The notes under the pieces are model-generated. The model searched no databases and was not told the DNA's origin. It worked only from the letters and a program-made list of their open reading frames with translations. Positions 5,649-11,572 of a DNA stretch of 11,572 nucleotides are shown in pieces. The stretch is from a bacterium UBP18_UBA7526. GTDB taxonomy: Bacteria > UBP18 > UBA7526. The DNA is taken from assembly GCA_002478245.1 (NCBI GenBank), contig DLMW01000074.1, forward strand, positions 2,945 to 14,516, written 5' to 3'. A program made the position numbers and the translations under genes. The first letter of the stretch is position 1. The number at the start of each line of letters is the position of its first letter.

Positions 5649-6398
5649 ATGGATGCTGAGGATATTGAGAGATTATTGAAGAGAGTGAAGGCGGGGAAGA
5701 TAGGGATTGATGAGGCCATGGATGAACTACGCTTCCTTCCCTTTGAGGATCTGGGATTTACCAAGATAGATACCCACCGGGCTTTAAGAAAGGGATTCCC
5801 TGAGGTTATCCTCTGTCCGGGGAAGAGCATGGTCCAGATAGAGAAGATTGTGGATCGCATGGTTAAAAGAGGGAGTGACTGCGTGGCCACCAGGGCAGAT
5901 GAAAAGATATATCAAGCAATCAAGAAGAAGCATTCAAACTGCAAGTATTATAAGGAAGGAAGGATAATCTCCATACAGAAGAAGAGGCCGAAGGTGAAGA
6001 AGGGTTTGGTTTTAGTGGTCACTGCAGGGACAGCGGATATCCCGGTGGCAGAGGAGGCCATCGCTACTTTGAAGATCATGGGGAATAGGGTAGAGAAGAT
6101 ATATGATATCGGTGTGGCTGGATTACAGAGATTGCTCGCCCAAAAAGAGAGGCTTCTCAAAGCAAGGGTCATCATCGTCATTGCCGGAATGGAGGGGGCC
6201 TTAGCAAGTATCATCGCGGGTCTTGTCTCTTGCCCTGTGATCGCTGTCCCCACCTCTGTAGGCTATGGGGCAAGCTTTAAGGGCCTTTCTGCTCTTTTAA
6301 CCATGCTCAATACCTGTTCTAGTGGTGTGGGGGTAGTCAATATCGATAATGGCTTCGGTGCCGGATACTTAGCCAGCCTCATTAACCCCGTTAGATAG
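5649..6398 (+). CDS. larB: LarB, pyridinium-3,5-biscarboxylic acid mononucleotide synthase
   Basis: A 249-residue enzyme that carboxylates the pyridine ring of nicotinic acid adenine dinucleotide and hydrolyses its phosphoanhydride, releasing AMP; this is the first step of nickel-pincer nucleotide synthesis and supplies LarE. The N-terminal part has the family signature FTKIDTHRALRKGFPEVI (37-54). The C-terminal half is a PurE-like domain with VTAGTADIPVAEEA (124-137), AGMEGALASIIAGL (179-192), PTSVGYGASFKG (201-212) and NTCSSGVGVVNIDNGFGAGY (221-240). C223 and E182 align with the catalytic Cys and Glu described for Lactobacillus LarB. Length is normal. The ATG at 5649 follows GAGG at 5637-5640. 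It lies downstream of larE in the same direction; larC, needed to insert nickel, is not visible here. Confidence 0.95.
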   Translation: MDAEDIERLLKRVKAGKIGIDEAMDELRFLPFEDLGFTKIDTHRALRKGFPEVILCPGKSMVQIEKIVDRMVKRGSDCVATRADEKIYQAIKKKHSNCKYYKEGRIISIQKKRPKVKKGLVLVVTAGTADIPVAEEAIATLKIMGNRVEKIYDIGVAGLQRLLAQKERLLKARVIIVIAGMEGALASIIAGLVSCPVIAVPTSVGYGASFKGLSALLTMLNTCSSGVGVVNIDNGFGAGYLASLINPVR

Positions 6399-6491
6399 AC
6401 AAACCCATCGTGCCCAAACCCACTCTTTATATAGCAAAGGAATGAGGGATATTATCAAAACTTATCTTGGATCTTGTCTAATGAAGAAGGA

Positions 6492-8012
6492 ATGAATAAG
6501 AAAAGATATCTTGTTTTAATTTTCCTCTTCCTCTTCGGTTACTTCCTCTATTCTGGCCTTTCAAAAGAGAAGGTGACTATCCTCTATACCAATGACCTAC
6601 AGGGAAGGATCCTTCCTTATGAGGCGAGATGGGTGGAGGGAGGAAAGAAGCCTTTAATCGGGGGAAGTGCCTCTTTGGCCACCTATCTAAAGAGGATGCG
6701 CTACGATCTCCTCTTGGATGCTGGCGACTTCTTTCAAGGAACGCCAGAGGGAGACTTTACTGGTGGGGAGGCCGTGATCGAGATCATGAATGAACTGGGC
6801 TACGATACCTTGACCTTAGGGAATCATGACTATGACCAGGGGAATGAGAATGTAAAACGCTTAGCAGAGATAGCCCAATTTCCTTTCCTGAGCGCCAATA
6901 TCATTGACGAGAAAACAGGAAAGAGAATAGAATACGCCAAGCCCTATATCGTTAAGGCCATTAGAAGATCTTCTAAGGGGGTAGGCGGCATAAGATTCGG
7001 GATCTTCGGGATTACTACCCCCACTTCTTACTGCGAAGGATTGAAGTTTGCCGAGGTACTGCCTTATGCCGAGGAGTGTCTTAAAGAATTGGAAGAGAAA
7101 GCAGATATTATCATCGGCCTCACCCATTTGGGATTCAATCCCGAAGAGAAAGAACTGATTACTGACTATCAACTGGCAGAAGAAGCCCCAGGAATAGATA
7201 TCATCATCGGAGGCCACTATGAGAAGGAACTCGATCCTCCGGTGATCTCTCCTAAATATGGGACCATTATCTGCCAGACAAAGGGGCTGGGAGCCCATCT
7301 CGGTCGCTTAGACTTGGCAATCGATAGAAGAAGTAAGAAGATTATCAAACATAAGGGAAGGATCATTACTCTCTGGAGGGAGAAATATCCCCCGGATGGA
7401 GAGATAGCCTCTCTCATTGAGAGGTATGCCTCCCCAATAAGGGAGGAGATGGATCGGATAATTGGAGAAGCAGTTGAGGATATTAGGCATGATCCAGAAG
7501 GATACCGAGAATCTCCCTTAGGGAACTGGCAAACAGATCTTATGAGAGAGTTTGCTGGGACAGAGATTGCCCTTCAAAATAGTTTTGGTATAAGGGGTGA
7601 GATACCGAAAGGGAAGATAACCAAAAGGGATGTCTATCTGGTTTCTCCCTTTGGCAATACTCTAGTTACCATGGAGTTATCTGGGGAAGAGATCTGGCAG
7701 ATTCTGGAGGGAAGTGTGGGTAAGGCCGGAATATTACAGGTATCGGGACTGAAGGTTACTTATGATCCAGAAAAACCAGAAGGAGAGAGAATATTGGCGA
7801 TAGAGATCGGGGGTAAACCCCTAAAACCCAAGAAGACCTATTCCTTAGTAACCAATAGTTACCTGGCACATAATGTGGAACCCTTCAAGAAGGGAAGAAA
7901 TATTAAGGATACCAGAGTCCGGTTAAGGGACTTGGAAGAGGAGTATATAAAGAGTCACTCACCAATCAAAAGCCCGGGAATTCAGGGAAGAATTGTAAGG
8001 AGGGGAGGATGA
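6492..8012 (+). CDS. Exported 5'-nucleotidase/metallophosphatase (UshA/YfkN family), diverged active site
   Basis: Using the ATG at 6492 (after GAAGAAGGA; an upstream TTG at 6474 has poor context) the protein has 506 residues. A hydrophobic N-terminus (about 5-20) without a lipobox suggests export or membrane anchoring. The metallophosphatase domain (about 27-290) contains D35, D79 (DAGDFFQGTP), N111/H112/D115 (GNHDYD), H212 (THLG) and H242 (GGH), matching the UshA dinuclear metal site and catalytic His-Asp pair. Two ligand positions differ: Gln37 where UshA has His43, and Glu244 where UshA has Gln254. The 5_nucleotid_C domain (about 325-500) retains QNSFGIRGEIPKG and SPFGNTLV but lacks the usual GGDGY motif near 457-465. 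The following lipoprotein gene overlaps by 4 nt, so a role in releasing nucleosides for uptake is likely. The 93-nt gap before it holds no clear promoter; TATTAT (6450-6455) lacks a good -35. Confidence 0.88.
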   Translation: MNKKRYLVLIFLFLFGYFLYSGLSKEKVTILYTNDLQGRILPYEARWVEGGKKPLIGGSASLATYLKRMRYDLLLDAGDFFQGTPEGDFTGGEAVIEIMNELGYDTLTLGNHDYDQGNENVKRLAEIAQFPFLSANIIDEKTGKRIEYAKPYIVKAIRRSSKGVGGIRFGIFGITTPTSYCEGLKFAEVLPYAEECLKELEEKADIIIGLTHLGFNPEEKELITDYQLAEEAPGIDIIIGGHYEKELDPPVISPKYGTIICQTKGLGAHLGRLDLAIDRRSKKIIKHKGRIITLWREKYPPDGEIASLIERYASPIREEMDRIIGEAVEDIRHDPEGYRESPLGNWQTDLMREFAGTEIALQNSFGIRGEIPKGKITKRDVYLVSPFGNTLVTMELSGEEIWQILEGSVGKAGILQVSGLKVTYDPEKPEGERILAIEIGGKPLKPKKTYSLVTNSYLAHNVEPFKKGRNIKDTRVRLRDLEEEYIKSHSPIKSPGIQGRIVRRGG

Positions 8013-9010
8013 AGAAAAGGCTGATTATCTTGGTGGTTGTTCTAGCGGTAATGGTTGGCTGTGCCAAGAGGATAGAGTTCGCCGAAGCCACTCTAAGAGT
8101 AGGACTGGTCTTCGATGTGGGAGGAAGGGGGGATAAGAGCTTCAACGACTCCGCTTATCGAGGATTGGAGAAAGCAAAAGAAGATCTGGGAATATACTAC
8201 GAGTATATCGAGCCGGGAGAGGGCTCAGATCGGGAATCGGGACTAAGGATGCTCGCCAATCAGAAATTCGACCTGATATTTGGCATTGGATTCATGTTCT
8301 CTGATGACATCACTCATGTTGCCAGAGAGTTTCCAGATAAGAAGTTCGCCTGCGTTGACTATACTGTTCAACCGGGAAGGGAGATCCCTCCCAACTTGGC
8401 TGCCTTGAAGTTCAGGGAGGAAGAGGGCTCCTATCTGGTAGGTGCCATTGCGGGACTGGTGACCAAGACGAATAAATTGGGTTTTGTGGGTGGGATGGAC
8501 ATCCCCTTGATTCATAAGTTTGAATCGGGTTATAAGGCAGGAGTGAGGAGGGTAAATCCCAAGGCCACTATCCTGGTGGGCTATGCTGGAGTGACGGGAG
8601 AGGCCTTCAAGAACCCGGCCAAGGGAAAGGAGATTGCCCTATCTCAGTATGGGCAGGGAGTGGATATCATCTATCACGCCTCGGGCTCCACTGGCTTGGG
8701 GGTATTTGAGGCAGCACGGGAGAAGAAGGCCTTAGCCATTGGGGTCGATTCCGATCAATACTACGAGGCCCCGGGATTTATCCTGACCAGTATGATTAAA
8801 AGAGTGGATAACTCAGTCTATAATACCATAAAGGAGACCATCGCTGGCCAGTTCAAGGGAGGGGTCCATACCTTTGGCCTTGAAGAGGATGGGGTGGGCT
8901 ATGTCTATGATGAGAATAACAAGGACCTCATCCCAGGTGAAGTAAGAAAGAAAGTAGAGGAACTCAAGGCCCAGATTATTAAAGGGGAGATAGGGGTCCC
9001 TAAAGAATAG
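8009..9010 (+). CDS. BMP/PnrA-family nucleoside-binding lipoprotein
   Basis: A 333-residue substrate-binding protein for an ABC importer, anchored by lipid outside the cytoplasmic membrane. The signal peptide is MKKRLIILVVVLAVMVGC, with lipobox cysteine C18. The mature protein matches the Bmp family (PnrA/TmpC of Treponema, a purine nucleoside binder): FDVGGRGDKSFNDSAYRGLE (35-54), HASGSTGLGVFEAA (223-236), GVDSDQ (245-250, ribose-binding Asp region) and TSMIKRVDNSV (260-270). The ATG overlaps the TGA of the nucleotidase gene (ATGA) and is preceded by GGAGG, so translation is coupled. A stem-loop follows the gene before the ATPase, a common way to make binding protein in excess of membrane parts. 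The ligand is inferred as a nucleoside from family and neighbours; other ligands in the family cannot be excluded. Confidence 0.93.
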   Translation: MKKRLIILVVVLAVMVGCAKRIEFAEATLRVGLVFDVGGRGDKSFNDSAYRGLEKAKEDLGIYYEYIEPGEGSDRESGLRMLANQKFDLIFGIGFMFSDDITHVAREFPDKKFACVDYTVQPGREIPPNLAALKFREEEGSYLVGAIAGLVTKTNKLGFVGGMDIPLIHKFESGYKAGVRRVNPKATILVGYAGVTGEAFKNPAKGKEIALSQYGQGVDIIYHASGSTGLGVFEAAREKKALAIGVDSDQYYEAPGFILTSMIKRVDNSVYNTIKETIAGQFKGGVHTFGLEEDGVGYVYDENNKDLIPGEVRKKVEELKAQIIKGEIGVPKE

Positions 9011-9022
9011 AGAGCCTTTTAA

Positions 9023-9086
9023 GGTTGCTAACAGTTTCTGCCTCAAGGCGGACCAGCCTCGGGCTGGGGATCAGCCTTTGTTAACC
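9023..9086 (+). promoter_or_regulatory. Imperfect intra-operon stem-loop between binding protein and ATPase genes
   Basis: Nested pairings run through most of the 115-nt gap: GG/CC (9023-9024/9085-9086), TAACA/TGTTA (9029-9033/9079-9083), AAGGC/GCCTT (9045-9049/9074-9078), and a strong tip CCAGCC-TCG-GGCTGG (9053-9067). T-rich sequence follows only after a gap (9099-9106), so it may be a leaky terminator or an RNA-stability element rather than a full stop. Confidence 0.5.
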
Positions 9087-9125
9087 GCTTTTAACCTCTT
9101 ATTTTTAAGCATGAGGAGATAAGCA

Positions 9126-10643
9126 TTGAGAGAAGTTGCTATTGAGATGAGGGGGATTACCAAGCGCTTCCCCCTAGTAGTAGCAAACGATAACGTGGAC
9201 TTCAAGGTCTATTCTGGTGAGATCCATGGCTTGATGGGAGAGAATGGTGCCGGGAAGTCTACCCTGATGAAGATACTCTACGGCCTCTATCAGAAGGATA
9301 GAGGCCAGATTCTTATTAGGGGGAAGGAGATCGACATCTCCTCTCCCAGTGTAGCCATTGAACAGGGAATCGGGATGGTTCACCAGCACTTCATGCTCAT
9401 CCCTCCCTTGACCGTTGCCGAGAATGTAGTCTTGGGAATGGAGCCCAGAAGAGGGAGGATATTTAACGATAGGAAGAGGGCTATAGAAGAGGTGGAGGTA
9501 CTCTCCGAAAGATATGGTTTAAAGGTCGATCCCGAAGCAAAGGTCCAGGACCTTTCCGTAGGCTGGGAGCAGAGGGTGGAGATCATAAAGGTTCTCTATC
9601 GGGGAGCAGAGATTCTTATTCTGGATGAGCCCACTGCGGTTTTAACCCCACAGGAGGTGGGGGAGTTATTTAATGTCATGAGATCCCTAAAGAGAGAGGG
9701 AAAGACGATCATCTTCATTACCCACAAATTGAAGGAGGTCATGGAGATAGCTGACCGGATCACAGTGATGAGGGGTGGTAAGGTAGCGGGGGTTGTGGAG
9801 ACGAAGAGGACGACAAAAGAAGAACTGGCCCGGATGATGGTGGGGAGGGAGGTTCTCCTCAAAGTAGAGAAGAGGCCTCCCCAGATGAGGGGAGTGGTCC
9901 TGGAAGTAAAAGACCTGGAGGCTATGAACGATCGGGGTCTTCCTGCCTTGAAAAGGGTCTCTCTTAAGATAAGAGCGGGTGAGATCTTGGGGATTGCCGG
10001 AGTGGAGGGGAATGGCCAGACAGAACTGGTTGAGGTATTGACTGGTTTGCGGAGACTGATAAGGGGTAAGGTAACCCTATGGGATAGGGAGATAACCAAT
10101 GCTTCACCCCGAAAGATCCTGGAATCGAGAATTGCCCATATCCCAGAGGATAGGCATAAGAGGGGTCTGATCTTGGACTATTCTGTAGAGGATAATCTCA
10201 TCCTGGGGAAGCACTATCGGCCCCCCATGGCTCAGGGCCCAAGACTTAACTTCAAGAGGATAAGGGATTTTGCTTCGCGATTAATTGAGGAGTTTGATAT
10301 CCGGCCGAAAGAGGCGGAGATCCCGGTCCATTCCCTTTCTGGTGGAAATCAACAGAAGGCCGTTGCCGCTCGGGAACTATCCCGCCATCCCCAGCTCTTA
10401 ATCGCTGCCCAACCCACCAGGGGAGTGGACATCGGCGCCATAGAGTTCATCCATAAGAAAATTCTGGAAGAGAGGGATAAGGGAAAGGCGATCCTCTTGG
10501 TCTCTGCCGAATTGAGTGAGATCATGTCCCTATCTGATCGCATATTGGTGATATATGAGGGAAGGATTGTGGGGGAGGTGGATCCCAAGAAGACGACCGA
10601 ATCTGAGCTCGGCCTTCTAATGGCTGGGGCTATTCGCAAGTAA
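9126..10643 (+). CDS. ABC importer ATPase, two nucleotide-binding domains (nucleoside/BMP type)
   Basis: A 505-residue cytoplasmic protein with two fused ABC domains that powers the importer. Domain 1 has Walker A GENGAGKS (38-45), Q-loop Q87, signature LSVGWEQR (143-150), Walker B ILILDEPT (163-170) and switch H200. Domain 2 has a degenerate Walker A GVEGNGQTE (292-300, no Lys-Ser), an intact signature LSGGNQQK (404-411), and LLIAAQPTRGVD (424-435) where the catalytic Glu of Walker B is Gln. This pattern is usual in the NupO/YufO-like group paired with BMP proteins and is also seen in RbsA relatives. So one composite site is probably catalytic and one only structural. The start is TTG at 9126, chosen because GAGGAG (9113-9118) is well spaced from it; an in-frame ATG at 9147 has no such site. 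Confidence 0.95.
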   Translation: MREVAIEMRGITKRFPLVVANDNVDFKVYSGEIHGLMGENGAGKSTLMKILYGLYQKDRGQILIRGKEIDISSPSVAIEQGIGMVHQHFMLIPPLTVAENVVLGMEPRRGRIFNDRKRAIEEVEVLSERYGLKVDPEAKVQDLSVGWEQRVEIIKVLYRGAEILILDEPTAVLTPQEVGELFNVMRSLKREGKTIIFITHKLKEVMEIADRITVMRGGKVAGVVETKRTTKEELARMMVGREVLLKVEKRPPQMRGVVLEVKDLEAMNDRGLPALKRVSLKIRAGEILGIAGVEGNGQTELVEVLTGLRRLIRGKVTLWDREITNASPRKILESRIAHIPEDRHKRGLILDYSVEDNLILGKHYRPPMAQGPRLNFKRIRDFASRLIEEFDIRPKEAEIPVHSLSGGNQQKAVAARELSRHPQLLIAAQPTRGVDIGAIEFIHKKILEERDKGKAILLVSAELSEIMSLSDRILVIYEGRIVGEVDPKKTTESELGLLMAGAIRK

Positions 10644-10673
10644 CAATTGTTCATTGAATGAAGGAGGTGGAAG

Positions 10674-11111
10674 ATGAGTTTTCGCTTAAGAGGAGAGAGA
10701 AGGAGAAGATTCCTTATTCAGAAAAGGCTCCAACTGAGGTATATCCTAGTGGCTGTTATCTGTAGCCTATTGGCTGCCCTTTTGACCGGAGGGATGTATG
10801 CTCTCTATTGGTCGATAGCCAATAAGGTCATTTTAGGAGAGAATCCCACTATGTGGGATACCTATCGGGAAGCGAATATCGTTGCTGGCTGTATCCTAGC
10901 CCTCTGGCTGATACTGGTGACTATCGTCAGCCTGATAACCTCCCATCGGATATTCGGGCCATTACAGAGGATTCAGGAGTATATCAAAAAAGTTGGAGAG
11001 GGTAATTTTGAGGAGAAGATCGGCATAAGGAGAAGTGATGATCTAAAACCCTTGGCCGATGCTTTGAATGAGATGGCGGAGAACCTAAAGAGAAGGGTAA
11101 GGAGTGATTAG
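10674..11111 (+). CDS. Small membrane protein: two transmembrane helices plus HAMP domain
   Basis: A 145-residue protein with a basic N-terminus (RGERRRRFLIQKRLQLRY), a transmembrane helix at about 23-46, a short outside loop of about 22 residues, a second helix at about 69-89, and a C-terminal HAMP domain (about 90-142) with P96, GEGNF and DALNEMAENL. HAMP domains usually relay signals to a kinase, cyclase or chemoreceptor part, but here the protein ends after HAMP with no output domain, and the outside loop is too small for a sensor domain. It has an excellent ribosome-binding site (AAGGAGGTGG). It lies 30 nt after the ATPase gene and overlaps the permease gene by 8 nt, so it is cotranslated with the importer. 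Small 2TM-HAMP proteins exist elsewhere, but I know no defined function. It might partner a separate kinase or modulate the transporter. Confidence 0.85.
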   Translation: MSFRLRGERRRRFLIQKRLQLRYILVAVICSLLAALLTGGMYALYWSIANKVILGENPTMWDTYREANIVAGCILALWLILVTIVSLITSHRIFGPLQRIQEYIKKVGEGNFEEKIGIRRSDDLKPLADALNEMAENLKRRVRSD

Positions 11112-11572
11112 AAGAGAAAAGTTGCTTGAGATATTGAGTCCGATCTTGGCTGTAGGGGCGGCCTTCCTAGTGGGAGGGATATTCATCCTGATTATCGGTC
11201 AGAACCCCTTCTTCATCTATGGAAAACTATTCTCTGGTGCCCTAGGTAATCCCTATGGTATTGCCCAGGTATTATTCAAGGCCACTCCCTTAATCTTCAC
11301 TGGTTTAGCGGTAGCCTTTGGTTTTCGAGCCGGACTATTCAATATCGGAGCAGAAGGCCAGTTATATATCGGTTCCTTCTTGACCGCCTATCTGGGCTTC
11401 ACCCTCATCGATCTCCCTGGCTTTATCCTCCTTCCATTATGCATCTTAGGAGGGATGGTGGGGGGCGCTCTGTGGGCTGGGGTCCCTGGGATATTAAAAG
11501 CAAAGAGAGGGGCCCATGAGGTAATCACTACCATCATGATGAACTTCATCGCTTTAGCCCTAACAAATTACT
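11104..11572 (+). CDS. ABC importer permease (BPD_transp_2, nucleoside type), N-terminal part
   Basis: The frame opens at GTG 11104 and runs off the window after 156 codons. The start reads MIRREKLLEILSPILAVG and is followed by several hydrophobic helices. Segments FRAGLFNIGAEGQLYIG (about 77-93) and GAHEVITTIMMNFIALALTN (about 136-155) are hallmarks of the branched-chain/ribose/nucleoside permease family, NupP-like; the second is the region that contacts the ATPase. GTG overlaps the end of the HAMP gene by 8 nt, with AGGG about 6 nt upstream; TTG 11122 is an alternative start. A second permease gene would be expected next, outside the window. It provides half of the membrane channel for the ligand bound by the lipoprotein. 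Confidence 0.93.
   Translation, partial: MIRREKLLEILSPILAVGAAFLVGGIFILIIGQNPFFIYGKLFSGALGNPYGIAQVLFKATPLIFTGLAVAFGFRAGLFNIGAEGQLYIGSFLTAYLGFTLIDLPGFILLPLCILGGMVGGALWAGVPGILKAKRGAHEVITTIMMNFIALALTNY

Noticed and set aside
6399..6491. Promoter for the nucleotidase operon at TATTAT (6450-6455).
   Set aside because: The sequence 17 bp upstream (TTATAT) is a poor -35 box; the operon may be read from further upstream or use another promoter.
9596..10099. Long minus-strand frame of 167 codons inside the ABC ATPase gene.
   Set aside because: It is a shadow of a well-supported coding sequence; its translation is Ser/Thr/Leu-rich with no family features.
10001..10440. Degenerate second ATP site (Walker A without Lys, Gln for catalytic Glu) as a possible inactivating mutation.
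   Set aside because: This degeneracy is normal for the BMP-associated two-domain ATPases, so it is not a defect.

Overview
The window looks like a chromosomal stretch of an uncultured bacterium. Evidence for a bacterium is purine-rich Shine-Dalgarno sites before most genes, sigma-70-type promoters (TTGACA with 17-bp spacers), a lipoprotein signal, and only bacterial families. The coding strands are purine-rich, arginine is written mostly as AGA/AGG, and the proteins are rich in Glu, Lys and Ile, which hints at a thermophilic or deep-branching anaerobic lineage. An HldD/GalE-like sugar epimerase fits a Gram-negative envelope. I cannot name a phylum from sequence alone.

Left end, minus strand (1-1260): the first 62 codons of a radical SAM Fe-S protein with its own strong promoter, then an M23 (LytM-type) envelope endopeptidase with its own promoter and a rho-independent terminator. 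The terminator's U-tract runs into the -35 box of the radical SAM promoter.

Centre, plus strand (1390-6400): a promoter and a long, apparently structured 5' leader precede an NAD-dependent sugar epimerase. Then come a deoxyhypusine-synthase-like protein (probably a polyamine enzyme, since bacteria lack eIF5A), malate dehydrogenase, LarE and LarB. LarB and LarE make the nickel-pincer nucleotide (NPN) cofactor of LarA-type 2-hydroxyacid racemases. LarE overlaps the malate dehydrogenase gene, so 2-hydroxyacid redox and NPN synthesis appear linked. LarC and LarA are not in the window. Two gaps here carry hairpins, and one AT-rich inverted repeat sits at the end of the epimerase gene.

Right, plus strand (6490-11572, running off the end): a nucleotide salvage and uptake operon. 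It encodes an exported 5'-nucleotidase-family phosphatase, a BMP/PnrA-type nucleoside-binding lipoprotein (4-nt overlap), a two-domain ABC ATPase, a small two-helix membrane protein ending in a HAMP domain, and the start of a BPD_transp_2 permease. The expected model is that extracytoplasmic nucleotides are dephosphorylated, the nucleosides captured by the lipoprotein, and then imported. The HAMP-only protein is the unexpected member, and the nucleotidase has several altered active-site positions.

No tRNA, rRNA, CRISPR array, insertion sequence or integrase was seen.
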